NCBI GenBank assembly: GCA_040219085.1
Contig: JAVJTC010000027.1
Span: 1-64,000 of the forward strand
DNA length: 64,000 nucleotides
Reading direction: 5' to 3'
Source: Acidimicrobiales bacterium
GTDB lineage: Bacteria > Actinomycetota > Acidimicrobiia > Acidimicrobiales > JAVJTC01
The position numbers and the translations under genes are program-made. Below are positions 23,516 to 32,498 of this stretch, piece after piece; the first letter of the stretch is position 1, and each line of letters opens with the position of its first letter. The notes under the pieces were generated by a model that saw only the letters and a list, made by a program, of their open reading frames with translations, was not told the origin of the DNA and did no database searches.

Positions 23516-24310
23516 ATGACAGGCCGAATTCTCTACATCCCACACGGTGGCGGCCCCCTGCCGCTGATGGGTGAACCATCCCACAACCAGATCGTGAAGT
23601 TCCTCCGGGGCGCGCACACGACGTTGGGGCGCCCGAAGGCCATCGTGGTCGTGAGCGCACACTGGGAGTGTTCCGGGCCGACGGTCACGGCCGGCGCGGC
23701 GCCACCGCTCATCTACGACTACACGGGTTTTCCGCCCGAGACCTACCGGTTGAAGTACCCGGCACCGGGTGCCCCTGATCTCGCCGACCGGCTCGTGGAA
23801 CTGCTCGGAGCCGGGGGCTTCGACGCCTCGCTCGACACGGGACGCGGCTTCGACCACGGGATGTTCGTCCCGCTGATGTTGATGTACCCCGACGCCGACA
23901 TCCCTGTGGTTCAGCTCTCGATGCTGCGAGACCTGGACCCGGCCCGCCACATCGACATGGGCGCCGCCATCGCCTCCGTCGTGGACGACGACGTCCTGAT
24001 CCTCGGGTCAGGGCTGAGCTTCCACAACATGAACGCCTTCGGGCCCGCCAACCCGGCCAGTGGAGTGGACCACGAGAACGAGGCGTTCGACGCGTGGCTC
24101 GAGACGGTCTGCACCGACACGTCGATCGACGAGGACGAGCGTCGCAGCCGGCTCAGTCGGTGGAAGGACGCTCCCTCGGCCCGCTACAACCACCCGCGTG
24201 AGGAGCACCTGCTACCGCTACACGTCTGCTACGGAGCGGGCGGGGGACCCGCTACGCGCGCATTCGACGGCAGGGTCCTCGAGAAGAAGGTCGCCGGCTA
24301 CATCTGGTGA
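23516..24310 (+). CDS. DODA-type extradiol ring-cleavage dioxygenase
   Basis: A 264-residue class III extradiol enzyme. It starts TGRILYIPHGGGPLPLMG (first metal His), then V-V-V-S-A-H-W-E (second His), G-F-D-H-G-M-F-V-P-L (third His) and NHPREEHLLPLHVCYGAG near the end. PHGGGPLP and FDHG-x-x-x-P are the family marks. ATG 23516 is fixed by TATCCT (23503-23508), 7 nt upstream, so leaderless. It would open a catechol-type ring with Fe or Zn. The natural substrate is unknown. Confidence 0.9.
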   Translation: MTGRILYIPHGGGPLPLMGEPSHNQIVKFLRGAHTTLGRPKAIVVVSAHWECSGPTVTAGAAPPLIYDYTGFPPETYRLKYPAPGAPDLADRLVELLGAGGFDASLDTGRGFDHGMFVPLMLMYPDADIPVVQLSMLRDLDPARHIDMGAAIASVVDDDVLILGSGLSFHNMNAFGPANPASGVDHENEAFDAWLETVCTDTSIDEDERRSRLSRWKDAPSARYNHPREEHLLPLHVCYGAGGGPATRAFDGRVLEKKVAGYIW

Positions 24311-24419
24311 TCAGGCGCGCACCGCATCGTCCAGCCTATGGCGGCCAATGTGGTGGCTGGGTTCGCCTCGCCGGAACCCATTAGCCGCTTCCGAAGGTGG
24401 ATTCGACGTAGGCTGCATC

Positions 24420-24545
24420 ATGGCAAACAAATCGGCTCCATCAGGACAATCCAAGAAGCCCGGCCGTTCGCTCAAAGAAAAGCGAGCCGCGAAGCACGAG
24501 AAGCAGGAAGCAAAGACCCAGGCTCACAAGGCCTGGGACAAATAG
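24420..24545 (+). CDS. Small lysine-rich protein
   Basis: A 41-residue basic protein, MANKSAPSGQSKKPGRSLKE then K-R-A-A-K-H-E-K-Q-E. Short proteins with KPG-x-S-L-K-E-K-R-A-x-K are common in actinobacteria and may bind nucleic acids or the ribosome. ATG 24420 is supported by TAGGCT (24409-24414), 5 nt before it. Function unknown. Confidence 0.65.
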   Translation: MANKSAPSGQSKKPGRSLKEKRAAKHEKQEAKTQAHKAWDK

Positions 24546-24661
24546 TTCGACGGATCGCCCCCCGACGAACACCGCTCAATGGGTGATGTCAGCCAGTACG
24601 TTGAGCGCGGTCTGCTGATGTCGGTGGACGATCTGATCGGCTGATGCCGGGAGGCCCGCTC

Positions 24662-26137
24662 ATGAACGCTCTCCCCGTCACCCGTTGTGCCGATGTTCGT
24701 ATTGTTCCCGATGCCCGCAGGGTGATCGTGAAGCCGTTCCTCTCCGGCGACGACGTCGTCGTCGAGGGACGTTCGCGGACCGAAGTCGTCGTCGAGCGGA
24801 TCATGGCGATGGACGAGTCCGCGGTCCACGCGACGCTGGATGCCGTACTGGTCGACTTCGGCGAGCGACACCGTGACCTTCGGACCGTTCTGGCGTCACA
24901 CTTCGACACCGTTGCCACCCGCGTTGCCGTCGCTGACGGAGCGTCGTCCGAGAGACGCCTCCTGATCGGGGCCTACTTCTCCCACGAGTACTCGATCGAA
25001 GCGGCTGCGCTCGGCAACCCCTCGATGGTGCTCGCGCCGGACCAGGAAGATCTCGGTGACGCCAGCGCCCGGTTCGTGATGAGTCTGCGCGCCGTCGGCG
25101 AAGGTCATCTCTCGTCCATCGAGTTCCGCACCGGCCTCATCGGCCGCGACCTGACCGTGAGCCTCGACCCCCCGACGCGCTATGCCACAACGGGGCGGAG
25201 GGCGGGCGTCGTCTACGACAAGGCGTTCTTCGAGGCGAAGCTCGGCGAACTCGGCGTCCTCAACCAACTGGCACGCACCGTGCTCGGGAGTCTCCCCGAC
25301 GACTTCACCAACCAGGAGCTCGATGCCGCCCTTCACCCTTCGACCGAGCATGCCGCCGAGCGCATTCTTTCGGCTGAGACGACCCACGTCTTCGAGTGGC
25401 TTGCATCGTCGAACTACCGGGTGGATTTCGCACCCGATAGTGAGATCTCCGAGCGGGTCATTTTCCCGAGTGGTCCCACCGAGAGCCAGGGCATGGAAGA
25501 TGTCAGACTCGTCAGGTTCATTCGCGACGACGGGACGGTCGTCTACTACGGGACGTACACGGCTTTCGATGGTCATCAGATCCTTCCCCAGCTCCTCGAG
25601 ACGACGGACTTCGTCAGCTACCGGGTCGCAACGCTGAGTGGAGCGTGCGCCCGCAACAAGGGCATCGCCCTCTTCCCGCGGATGGTCGACGGTCAGTTCA
25701 TGGCGCTCGGGCGTCATGACAACATGAACAACTACGTGATGCGGTCACCGGACGTGAGGGTGTGGAGTGACGCCGAGAGGATCCAGGAGCCGCAGCTGCC
25801 GTGGGAGCTCATCCAGCTCGGCAATTGCGGGTCACCGCTCGAGACCGAGGCCGGGTGGCTCGTGGTCACCCACGGTGTCGGCCCGTTCCGTCGCTACAGC
25901 CTCGGCGCGATTCTGCTCGACATCGACGACCCGGCTCGTCTGGTCGGACAGCTCGATGAGCCGTTGCTGGCTCCAGAAGCGAGCGAACGCGAGGGGTATG
26001 TGCCCAACGTCGTGTACTCCTGCGGAAGCATGCTCGTCGACGGACATCTCGTTCTGCCCTACGGCTTCGCCGACGTGGGAGCCGGCATCGCCACGGTCAA
26101 CCTCGACGAACTGCTCACCCGCCTGACGTCGCGGTAG
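24662..26137 (+). CDS. Glycoside hydrolase family 130 protein (mannoside phosphorylase/hydrolase)
   Basis: A 491-residue protein. An N-terminal extension of about 250 residues precedes the five-bladed propeller, with GMEDVRLVRFIRDDGTVVYY, C-A-R-N-K-G-I-A-L-F-P-R, M-A-L-G-R-H-D-N-M-N-N-Y, L-G-N-C-G-S-P-L and Y-S-C-G-S-M-L-V. These are GH130 landmarks, including the Asp/Arg sites for phosphate or the nucleophilic water. ATG 24662 has GGGAGG upstream. It is convergent with the minus-strand carbohydrate genes, so the cluster may make or degrade a mannose-containing glycan. Confidence 0.85.
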   Translation: MNALPVTRCADVRIVPDARRVIVKPFLSGDDVVVEGRSRTEVVVERIMAMDESAVHATLDAVLVDFGERHRDLRTVLASHFDTVATRVAVADGASSERRLLIGAYFSHEYSIEAAALGNPSMVLAPDQEDLGDASARFVMSLRAVGEGHLSSIEFRTGLIGRDLTVSLDPPTRYATTGRRAGVVYDKAFFEAKLGELGVLNQLARTVLGSLPDDFTNQELDAALHPSTEHAAERILSAETTHVFEWLASSNYRVDFAPDSEISERVIFPSGPTESQGMEDVRLVRFIRDDGTVVYYGTYTAFDGHQILPQLLETTDFVSYRVATLSGACARNKGIALFPRMVDGQFMALGRHDNMNNYVMRSPDVRVWSDAERIQEPQLPWELIQLGNCGSPLETEAGWLVVTHGVGPFRRYSLGAILLDIDDPARLVGQLDEPLLAPEASEREGYVPNVVYSCGSMLVDGHLVLPYGFADVGAGIATVNLDELLTRLTSR

Positions 26138-26146
26138 GTATCGCCG

Positions 26147-27184
26147 TTAGGCGAAGAGAGAGCTTGCCCGGGCATGACCGTTCGTCGTCACGAGATGCCG
26201 GGCGTGTTGACGCACCGACACCAGCGCGAGCGTCGACTCGGCGCCCTGGTTCATGTTCGGGCCGGAGGTATGGAGTCCGTCGTAGCCGCCGCCGGTTTCC
26301 GAGTCCCACATCGCAATGCCGGCGTCGTTGTCGCCGGCGAACCACTCCGCGGCCATCTCGATGCCCCGGAGCCATTCGGCGTCGTCGGTGACCAGATAGG
26401 CGCGGTGGCATGCGTCGGCCATGGCCGCGACCTCGATGGGCTGCTGGTCGAACGCCGGCGGGGTGTCCGCCGGTCCTGCGCCGTCGACCGGGGTGGGGGA
26501 GAGGTGGGAGCCGACGGTTTCGCGATCGAGCAGCCAGCGGAGCATCGTGATGCCGTCCCCGGTCACCTCCGGGCGGCCGAGGAGGTCACCGGCCGCCATC
26601 AGCGCTTCGGCCAGGGCCGCGTTCGCGTAGGCCAGCCGCTCCTCGGGCCACGGCCAGTCCCGGTTCGACGCGGGGCGTCCGATGGTCGTGACGGCATCGT
26701 TGAGAAGCAGGCGGGCGCCCCGGTGGGTCGGATGAGCCGTTGCGACGTCGACCGCGCCGAGCGCAGCGAACGCCATCGCCCGCGGCGACGGGGACCGTTG
26801 TTGGATTCCGTGGCCGAAGTAGGCCAGGCAGCTCTGGCGCATCCACTCCTCGGGAGCGAGGCGCGCTGCGGTACCGAACGCCCAGAGGCTGCGCCCCCAG
26901 CAGTCGTCGACCGAGTGCCCGCCGCTCCAACGTCCCCGGGCACTTCGTCGATTGCGGATCTTCCCGTCGACACGCTGGGCTCCGGCGAGGAACTTGATCG
27001 CAGTGCGGGCGAGTTCGCGCACCGGTCGGTCCGGTTCGCTCTCGCGCGAGATGACGACGAGCAGCCGGGCCATGTCATCGGTGCAGTAGCCGTGCTCGGG
27101 TCGGGCGACGGCGAGCTCAGCGTGCTCGAACAGTCCGATGTCGTCGCTCATCGACAGCAGATGGTCGAACATCGACACGGTCAC
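26147..27184 (-). CDS. Alpha/alpha-barrel carbohydrate-active protein
   Basis: A 345-residue protein resembling the (alpha/alpha)6 companions of GT4/GH130 clusters: ARPEHGYCTDDMARLLVVIS near the start, then G-R-W-S-G-G-H-S-V-D-D-C-W-G-R-S-L-W-A, E-E-R-L-A-Y-A-N-A-A-L-A-E-A and G-L-H-T-S-G-P-N-M-N-Q-G-A-E-S-T-L-A. Such proteins are often annotated as glycosyltransferase but look like hydrolases or epimerases. GTG 27184 overlaps the stop of the upstream glycosyltransferase (GTGA), so they are translationally coupled. Exact activity is unknown. Confidence 0.65.
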   Translation of the reverse strand: MTVSMFDHLLSMSDDIGLFEHAELAVARPEHGYCTDDMARLLVVISRESEPDRPVRELARTAIKFLAGAQRVDGKIRNRRSARGRWSGGHSVDDCWGRSLWAFGTAARLAPEEWMRQSCLAYFGHGIQQRSPSPRAMAFAALGAVDVATAHPTHRGARLLLNDAVTTIGRPASNRDWPWPEERLAYANAALAEALMAAGDLLGRPEVTGDGITMLRWLLDRETVGSHLSPTPVDGAGPADTPPAFDQQPIEVAAMADACHRAYLVTDDAEWLRGIEMAAEWFAGDNDAGIAMWDSETGGGYDGLHTSGPNMNQGAESTLALVSVRQHARHLVTTNGHARASSLFA

Positions 27185-28365
27185 GGCCGCACCGCCCCAC
27201 GCTCGGCGAGGAGACGTTCCGCGAGGTCGTCGTAGCGGGTGGCGACGGCTGTCCAGGCGAGCCCGGGAGCCAGTCTCCGCGCCTCGGCGGACATCGACGC
27301 CGCGAGGCCGGGTCTTGTGAGAACCGACCGCAGCGCGCCCGCGAGGGCTGCGGAGTCGCACTGGGGTACTACGAGACCCGCGCCGGTCCCGAGCAACTCC
27401 ACGGCGTGGGGGAACGCTGTCGACACGACGGGTCGACCGGCTGCGACCGCGTCGACGAGGACGCCGGAGGTGACCTGGTCGGTCGAGTCGTAGGGGAGGA
27501 CCACAACGTCGGCGGATCGGATGAGGTCCGTCAGCGAAGCGAGATCCCGATAGGCGTCGTCGAAGGAGATGTGTGCCGCCGCTGCTGAGGACGCAGCGCG
27601 ATCGGCGAGCATCCGCCGGTAGGACTCACCCGCGTGCGCAAGCACCTTGGGGTGAGTCGCACCTGCGATGACGTACTCGGGGTGTGGCCGGAGATCGCTG
27701 AGTCGGGCGACCGCGTCGATGGCCCACTCGATGCCCTTCCCCGGCCCGAGCAGCCCCCAGGTCAACAGGCGCGGCGCGTGCCGCTCGAGATGGGTCAGAT
27801 CCATCTCCCCCGTGGCCGGAGGTGTCGCCGCCCCATGGGGGATCACGGTGACCTTCGCGGCGGGGACGTCGAACCCCGCAACGAGACGCGCGCTGGCGGT
27901 CTCGGTCATCACGACGACGGCATCGGCGCGGTTGCAGATCCGTTCGAGCACGGCCTTCTGGTTCTCCGAAGGCCTGCTCGGCACCGTGTGGGCGACGAGG
28001 ATCAGAGGGACCACGATGCTCTCCGCGAGGGGTACGACATCGGCACCGTCGGGGCCTCCGTAGAGGCCGAACTCGTGCTGGATGATCGCCACATCGGTCT
28101 GGTTGAGTACGTCGAGAGCCGGCGGAAGTCCAGCCGTGTCGTCCGGGTCGATGGTGCCGAGCACCGATGCGTCCTCGAAGGTCGGCACCGGGCCACATCG
28201 CACGACATCGACGGTGCCACCGTTCGCGATGAGGCCTGCCGTGAGCGCGGCAGCGAACGTTGCTATCCCACACTCGGTGGGTGGGAACGTCGACAACATC
28301 GAGAAGCTGCGGGTTGTGTCGTCGCCGCTCTCAGGAGTGGGACGGGCAGGCAGGGATCTGTGCAT
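27181..28365 (-). CDS. GT4-family glycosyltransferase
   Basis: A 394-residue GT-B enzyme. The N-terminal domain holds S-T-F-P-P-T-E-C-G-I-A-T-F and Q-H-E-F-G-L-Y-G-G, and the C-terminal GT4 domain L-T-W-G-L-L-G-P-G-K-G-I-E-W-A with VVLPYDSTDQVTSGVLVDAV and A-A-G-R-P-V-V-S-T-A-F-P-H-A. T-E-C-G-I-A-T-F and Q-H-E-F-G are seen in GT4 enzymes of GH130 clusters. It is coupled to the alpha/alpha-barrel gene. It probably transfers mannose or glucose from a nucleotide sugar; donor not determined. Confidence 0.85.
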   Translation of the reverse strand: MHRSLPARPTPESGDDTTRSFSMLSTFPPTECGIATFAAALTAGLIANGGTVDVVRCGPVPTFEDASVLGTIDPDDTAGLPPALDVLNQTDVAIIQHEFGLYGGPDGADVVPLAESIVVPLILVAHTVPSRPSENQKAVLERICNRADAVVVMTETASARLVAGFDVPAAKVTVIPHGAATPPATGEMDLTHLERHAPRLLTWGLLGPGKGIEWAIDAVARLSDLRPHPEYVIAGATHPKVLAHAGESYRRMLADRAASSAAAAHISFDDAYRDLASLTDLIRSADVVVLPYDSTDQVTSGVLVDAVAAGRPVVSTAFPHAVELLGTGAGLVVPQCDSAALAGALRSVLTRPGLAASMSAEARRLAPGLAWTAVATRYDDLAERLLAERGAVRP

Positions 28366-28560
28366 GACTGAGCTCCAAGGTCAGCTCGGTCGAGGCGACA
28401 GGCCTGCGGAGGGCGACGAAACCGGTACTGGCCGTCCAGCCCAAGCGGGGCGTCTGTTCCAAGAGGTACCGCAATAGTCTACGCCTTTCTCCACCCGATG
28501 GGTAGGGGTGCGGGTAGCGTCGTCGGTGTCGCCGACTCACGAATTGCCACCACCCATCCG

Positions 28561-29574
28561 GTGTTGAGAGTGGCCGTCATCGCTCCGGTCTCGTGGCGGA
28601 CGCCGCCACGTCACTACGGCCCCTGGGAACTCTTCGCGTCCCTGCTCACGGAGGGCCTCGTCGCACGGGGCCATGACGTGACGTTGTTCGCCACCTCGGA
28701 TTCGGTGACCGCCGCCCGGCTCCGTGCGACATCGCCCACGGGCTGGTCCGAAGACGAGGGGATCGACCCGAAGGTCGCGGAGTGTGTGCACATCGCCGAC
28801 GTGTTCGAGCACGCCGGAGACTTCGACATCATCCACAACGGCTTCGACTTCCTGCCGCTCACCTACAGCGGCCTCGTCGACACCCCCGTCGTGACCACGA
28901 TCCACGGGTTCTCCTCGGAGCGCATCGTTCCCGTGTACGAGCGCTACGACCCGACCACCACGTATGTGGCGATCAGCGACGCCGACCGCCATCCGCGCCT
29001 GAACTACGCAGCCACCATCCACCACGGAATCGACGTGGGGGCCTTTGCCGTGCACCCGGATCCCGGTGGGCACCTGCTCTTCTTCGGGCGGATCCATCCC
29101 GACAAGGGCACTGCGAACGCAATCTCTGTGGCACGCCTCGCCGGCCGGCCGCTGGTCATCGCGGGCATCGTCCAGGACGAGCGGTACTTCACCGAAGAGG
29201 TCGAACCCCACCTCGACGGTGATCGGGTTCGGTTCATCGGCTCCGTCGGCCCCGCTGAGCGCAGCGAGGTCCTCGGCGGAGCCCACGGTCTGCTCCACCT
29301 CATCGACTTCGACGAGCCGTTCGGCTTCAGCGTGGTCGAGGCGATGGCGTGTGGGACCCCGGTGATCGCCTACGCACGTGGCTCGATGCCCGAGCTGATC
29401 GAGAACGGCCGCGACGGCTTCCTGGTGACCGGGGAGGCCGGGGCGACGGCTGCCGTGGATCGTGTCGCCGACCTGGATCGCTCTGCAATCCGCGCCCGCG
29501 CCGTCGAACGGTTCAGCGCTTCCACGATGGTCGACCGCTACATCGCCGTGTACCGGCGGGTCCTCGAGGGGTAG
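28561..29574 (+). CDS. GT4-family glycosyltransferase
   Basis: A 337-residue GT-B enzyme starting with V-A-V-I-A-P-V-S-W-R-T-P-P-R-H-Y-G-P-W-E. The rest carries D-I-I-H-N-G-F-D-F, H-H-G-I-D-V, L-L-F-F-G-R-I-H-P-D-K-G and DEPFGFSVVEAMACGTPVIA, the GT4 E-x7-E phosphate-binding site. GTG 28561 gives the family start; ATG 28498 extends it by 21 residues. Divergent from the other GT4. With GH130 it may synthesise a short mannosyl glycan or glycolipid. Confidence 0.85.
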   Translation: MLRVAVIAPVSWRTPPRHYGPWELFASLLTEGLVARGHDVTLFATSDSVTAARLRATSPTGWSEDEGIDPKVAECVHIADVFEHAGDFDIIHNGFDFLPLTYSGLVDTPVVTTIHGFSSERIVPVYERYDPTTTYVAISDADRHPRLNYAATIHHGIDVGAFAVHPDPGGHLLFFGRIHPDKGTANAISVARLAGRPLVIAGIVQDERYFTEEVEPHLDGDRVRFIGSVGPAERSEVLGGAHGLLHLIDFDEPFGFSVVEAMACGTPVIAYARGSMPELIENGRDGFLVTGEAGATAAVDRVADLDRSAIRARAVERFSASTMVDRYIAVYRRVLEG

Positions 29575-29606
29575 GTCCCGCCGGTACCGGCGACGTCTGA
29601 TCGGCA

Positions 29607-30089
29607 TCAGTCGAGTTGCAGCGAGACCGACAGCAGGACGGCTGAGACGAGGGGAGCGACAGTGCGGACGTGGTTCATCGCCACCCACTCCCGCAGGTAG
29701 GTGCCCCAGTACGCAACCCCCTCCGCGCCGACCGGATCGACGGCGTCGAGCAGGTCGTTGCGGGGGACGTGGTAGCCGATGGTCAGCAACACCACGCCGA
29801 CGAGGTAGATGCCCGCAGCCGCGAGGTGGTACTTCGCCGCCGGGTCGTCGAGGTTCAGGGCCGCCCGCACCCCCAGCACGGCCAGGGCTGCGCCGGTTCC
29901 GAACAACAGGATCATGAACAGCGGCGAGGGTGCCTCGCGGTTGATGGACTGCATGGCGCTCGCTCCCTGGGAGGGGGGAAGGCGCTTCAGTCCGTTCATC
30001 GTGAAGGTCGAGAAGGTGAAGAAAGTGCCGGCGGCGGTCGCCGCTCCGACGGCGCAGACGATCGTCAGTGTGCGCAGCAGCGGACTCAT
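29607..30089 (-). CDS. DUF1772 (anthrone oxygenase-like) membrane protein
   Basis: A 160-residue protein with four hydrophobic segments: VCAVGAATAAGTFFTFSTFT, then PLFMILLFGTGAALAVLGV, A-A-A-G-I-Y-L-V-G-V-V-L-L-T-I and V-A-P-L-V-S-A-V-L-L-S-V-S. The pattern F-x-T-F-T-M-N-G-L with M-Q-S-I-N-R and H-V-P-R-N-D-L-L belongs to DUF1772. The ATG overlaps the stop of the NmrA-like gene by 4 nt, so they form an operon. The substrate is unknown. Confidence 0.8.
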   Translation of the reverse strand: MSPLLRTLTIVCAVGAATAAGTFFTFSTFTMNGLKRLPPSQGASAMQSINREAPSPLFMILLFGTGAALAVLGVRAALNLDDPAAKYHLAAAGIYLVGVVLLTIGYHVPRNDLLDAVDPVGAEGVAYWGTYLREWVAMNHVRTVAPLVSAVLLSVSLQLD

Positions 30090-30949
30090 GACGGGACCCC
30101 GGCACGGTCCCAGACGCCGGTCGCGGCGGCGTCGCGGGCGTAGTCGGCGAAGTCACGGGGTTCACGCCCAAGTGCCTGCATCACCCCGTCGGTCAGGTGG
30201 GAGTTGCGTCCGTCGAGGACCTCGGCGAACAGTTCGGCGATGGGGACGGCCTCGCCCTCGGGGAATCCCGCGGCTATCAGCTCCGCGGTGAACTCCGCGG
30301 TGCTCAACGGCACGCGACGGACCTCATGGCCGAGCACGGCGGAGAGCTCCGTGGCGACGTCGCCGAAGCTCATCAATCGCGGTCCGGTCAGCTCGTAGAG
30401 CTGTCCGATGTGACGCTCGTCGGTGAGTGCGGCGACGACGACGTCTGCGATGTCATCCGCGTCGAGGAACGGTTCGACCGTCTGGCCGCCGGGGACGGCG
30501 AGGACGCCGGCGCGGATGGCGTCGGCGAACGCCTCGTCGAAGTTCTGGTTGAAGAAGGCGCACCGCACCAGTGTCCAGTCGGCGCCGGAGTCCTGCACGC
30601 GCTGTTCAGCGAGGCGGGCTCCTTCCTCGCCGCGTCCCGACAACAGGACGAGGCGGCGCACGTCGTGCGCCACCGCCAACTCGGCAAAGGCTCCGACGAC
30701 GTCGGCCGCGCCGGGAAGGGCGAGGTCGGGGTAGTAGGTGATGTAGGCGGCGTCGGCGCCGGTCAGCGCAGGTGTCCACGTCGTGCGGTCGTTCCAGTCG
30801 AAGTGGACTTCGCCCGAGCGGGAAGCAGCTCGAACCGTGGAGCCGACGACGGACATACGCTCGGCGACGCGGCGCCCGGTCTTGCCGGTGGCGCCGATCA
30901 CCACGGTGGTGGTCGGAGTGGTTGTGGTGGTCTGTCTCGTGTTCATCAT
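30086..30949 (-). CDS. NmrA-like NAD(P)-binding protein
   Basis: A 287-residue atypical SDR. The nucleotide site is V-V-I-G-A-T-G-K-T-G-R-R-V-A-E-R near residue 17, followed by R-A-A-S-R-S-G, V-L-L-S-G-R-G-E-E-G-A-R and LVRCAFFNQNFDEAFADAIR. No active-site Y-x-x-x-K is visible, as in NmrA/HSCARG sensors. ATG 30949 has GGAAG 9 nt upstream; the frame is open to 30985. It is divergent from an AraC gene across a perfect inverted repeat, so the pair is probably the target of that regulator. Confidence 0.85.
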   Translation of the reverse strand: MMNTRQTTTTTPTTTVVIGATGKTGRRVAERMSVVGSTVRAASRSGEVHFDWNDRTTWTPALTGADAAYITYYPDLALPGAADVVGAFAELAVAHDVRRLVLLSGRGEEGARLAEQRVQDSGADWTLVRCAFFNQNFDEAFADAIRAGVLAVPGGQTVEPFLDADDIADVVVAALTDERHIGQLYELTGPRLMSFGDVATELSAVLGHEVRRVPLSTAEFTAELIAAGFPEGEAVPIAELFAEVLDGRNSHLTDGVMQALGREPRDFADYARDAAATGVWDRAGVPS

Positions 30950-30990
30950 GAGGGCATCTTCCGACGGATCGATGAGACGCTCCATGGGTC

Positions 30991-31018
30991 AGACGATCAG
31001 ATACATACGTGATCGTCT
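30991..31018. promoter_or_regulatory. Operator between the NmrA-like and AraC genes
   Basis: Perfect 9-bp arms AGACGATCA (30991-30999) and TGATCGTCT (31010-31018) flank GATACATACG. The right arm touches TACAGT (31018-31023), the -10 box of the AraC gene, whose ATG is 7 nt further. A dimeric regulator here would control both directions. Confidence 0.65.
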
Positions 31019-31030
31019 ACAGTCTCGTTG

Positions 31031-31975
31031 ATGGACGAACTGGTCGGACTTCTGGATGGACCCCGGGCCCGCAGCGCCTTCCTGCTGCGATGTGTGATGA
31101 GCCCTCCGTGGTCGCTCAGAGTGATGGACGAAGCTCCACTGACCGTGATGGCGATCGCGTCGGGTTCGGCGTGGATCGTCCCCGACGAGGGTGATCCGGT
31201 CCGTCTGGGGATGGGCGACGTCGCGGTGGCCCGCGGCCCCGGCCACTACATCGTCGCCGATCACCCGGGGACCCCACCCGACGTCGAGATCCTCGCGGAC
31301 CAGGTCTGTGTCACGCCGAATGGCCGTCCCATGGCCGAGGCGATGAGCCTCGGTGTGCGGTCGTGGGGCAACGACCCCGAAGGTGACGACGTCATGATCG
31401 TGGGGACCTACGAGTCCATGGGAGACGTAAGCCACCAGCTCATGCGGGCACTTCCGCCGGTGCTCTCCCTCGCTGCCGACGACTGGGACTGCCCACTCGT
31501 GCCCTTGCTGTGCGAAGAGGTGGTCCGTGACGCAGCGGGCCAGGGAGCGGTGCTCGACCGGCTGTTGGACCTGGTGCTCATCGCCGCGCTCCGAGCCTGG
31601 TTCGCCCGTCCCGAGGCCGAGCCGCCGGCGTGGTATCAGGCCCAGAGTGATCCGACCATCGGGCACGCCCTGCGACTCATGGACAACAACCCGTCGCATC
31701 CCTGGACGGTCGCGAACCTCGCGAGAGAGATCGGCATGTCGCGTGCCGCATTCGCACGCCGGTTCAACGATTTGGTGGGGGAGCCGCCGATGACCTATCT
31801 GACGAACACGAGGCTCGCGCTCGCCGCCGATCTCCTGCATGAGCCCAGGGCCACCGTCGGATCCGTGGCCGCTGCGGTGGGCTACAGCACCCCGTTCTCA
31901 CTCAGCGCGGCCTTCAAGCGCGTGCGCGGCGTGACCCCCACCGAGCACCGCTCACTGGTGACGTCGCCCCTCTGA
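31031..31975 (+). CDS. AraC-family regulator with cupin_6 N-terminal domain
   Basis: A 314-residue regulator. Residues 1-200 form a cupin ligand domain (FLLRCVMSPPWSLRVMDEAP, then A-W-I-V-P-D-E-G). The C-terminal AraC HTH pair has W-T-V-A-N-L-A-R-E-I-G-M-S-R-A-A-F-A-R-R-F and VGSVAAAVGYSTPFSLSAAF with F-K-R-V-R-G-V-T-P. ATG 31031 is fixed by the -10 box 7 nt before it. It very likely controls the divergent NmrA-like/DUF1772 operon. Confidence 0.9.
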   Translation: MDELVGLLDGPRARSAFLLRCVMSPPWSLRVMDEAPLTVMAIASGSAWIVPDEGDPVRLGMGDVAVARGPGHYIVADHPGTPPDVEILADQVCVTPNGRPMAEAMSLGVRSWGNDPEGDDVMIVGTYESMGDVSHQLMRALPPVLSLAADDWDCPLVPLLCEEVVRDAAGQGAVLDRLLDLVLIAALRAWFARPEAEPPAWYQAQSDPTIGHALRLMDNNPSHPWTVANLAREIGMSRAAFARRFNDLVGEPPMTYLTNTRLALAADLLHEPRATVGSVAAAVGYSTPFSLSAAFKRVRGVTPTEHRSLVTSPL

Positions 31976-32035
31976 GGGCTGTCGACCCGAGTCGAGGTCG
32001 CGCGGTGACCTGACGGGGGAGGGGGGGGGGGAGGG

Positions 32036-32458
32036 TCAGCTCTCCGCCGCGGTCTTGAATCCCTCGTTCTCGGTGCGGATGGCACTCAGGATCGGGCGCC
32101 GCACGAGGCGGCCGACGATGCCCGAGAGCGGACCCTCGATGTCGACGATGAGCGTGTTGGTCGTGGTCGACCCGGCGGGACGCAGTTCGTGGGTGGCCGT
32201 CATCTTCGTACCCATCGCCCTCGTGGACCAGGCGAATCGCTCCTCGGCCTGTAGTTCGCTGACCGTCCAGACCCGGGCTGCCTGGCCAGGTTGTTTGATC
32301 CTGACCTTCGATCCCACGTCGAACTCGTCGGTGTCGAGTCGTTGGACGCTGGTCATCGTCGGCGTGTGTTCGGGCCACGACTCGACGTCGAGGGTGAGTC
32401 CCCAGACGCGGTCGAGCGGGGCGTCGATGTCGATGCTGTGTTCGAGTCTCATGGCCAA
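32036..32458 (-). CDS. SRPBCC-family (polyketide cyclase-like) protein
   Basis: A 140-residue START-like protein: LEHSIDIDAPLDRVWGLTLD, E-S-W-P-E-H-T-P-T-M-T, and the C-terminal helix with S-G-I-V-G-R-L-V-R-R-P-I-L. D-x-P-x-x-x-V-W and W-P-x-x-x-x-x-x-x-x-x-x-L are the family pattern. It holds a hydrophobic ligand in a deep pocket, or acts as a cyclase or dehydratase. Divergent from a TetR gene with a palindrome between them. Confidence 0.8.
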   Translation of the reverse strand: MAMRLEHSIDIDAPLDRVWGLTLDVESWPEHTPTMTSVQRLDTDEFDVGSKVRIKQPGQAARVWTVSELQAEERFAWSTRAMGTKMTATHELRPAGSTTTNTLIVDIEGPLSGIVGRLVRRPILSAIRTENEGFKTAAES

Positions 32459-32461
32459 GAG

Positions 32462-32477
32462 TGTACCAACTGGTACA
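32462..32477. promoter_or_regulatory. TetR operator between divergent genes
   Basis: Arms TGTACCA and TGGTACA flank AC. It lies between the SRPBCC start (32458) and the TetR start (32499). TACACT at 32487-32492 is the leaderless -10 box of the TetR gene. Confidence 0.65.
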
Positions 32478-32498
32478 GACTTCGTCTACACTTGCGGC

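Noticed and set aside
28537-30171. A 544-codon minus-strand open frame
   Set aside because: It is antisense to a GT4 gene and the DUF1772/NmrA genes, has low-complexity Arg/Pro/Gly composition and matches no family.
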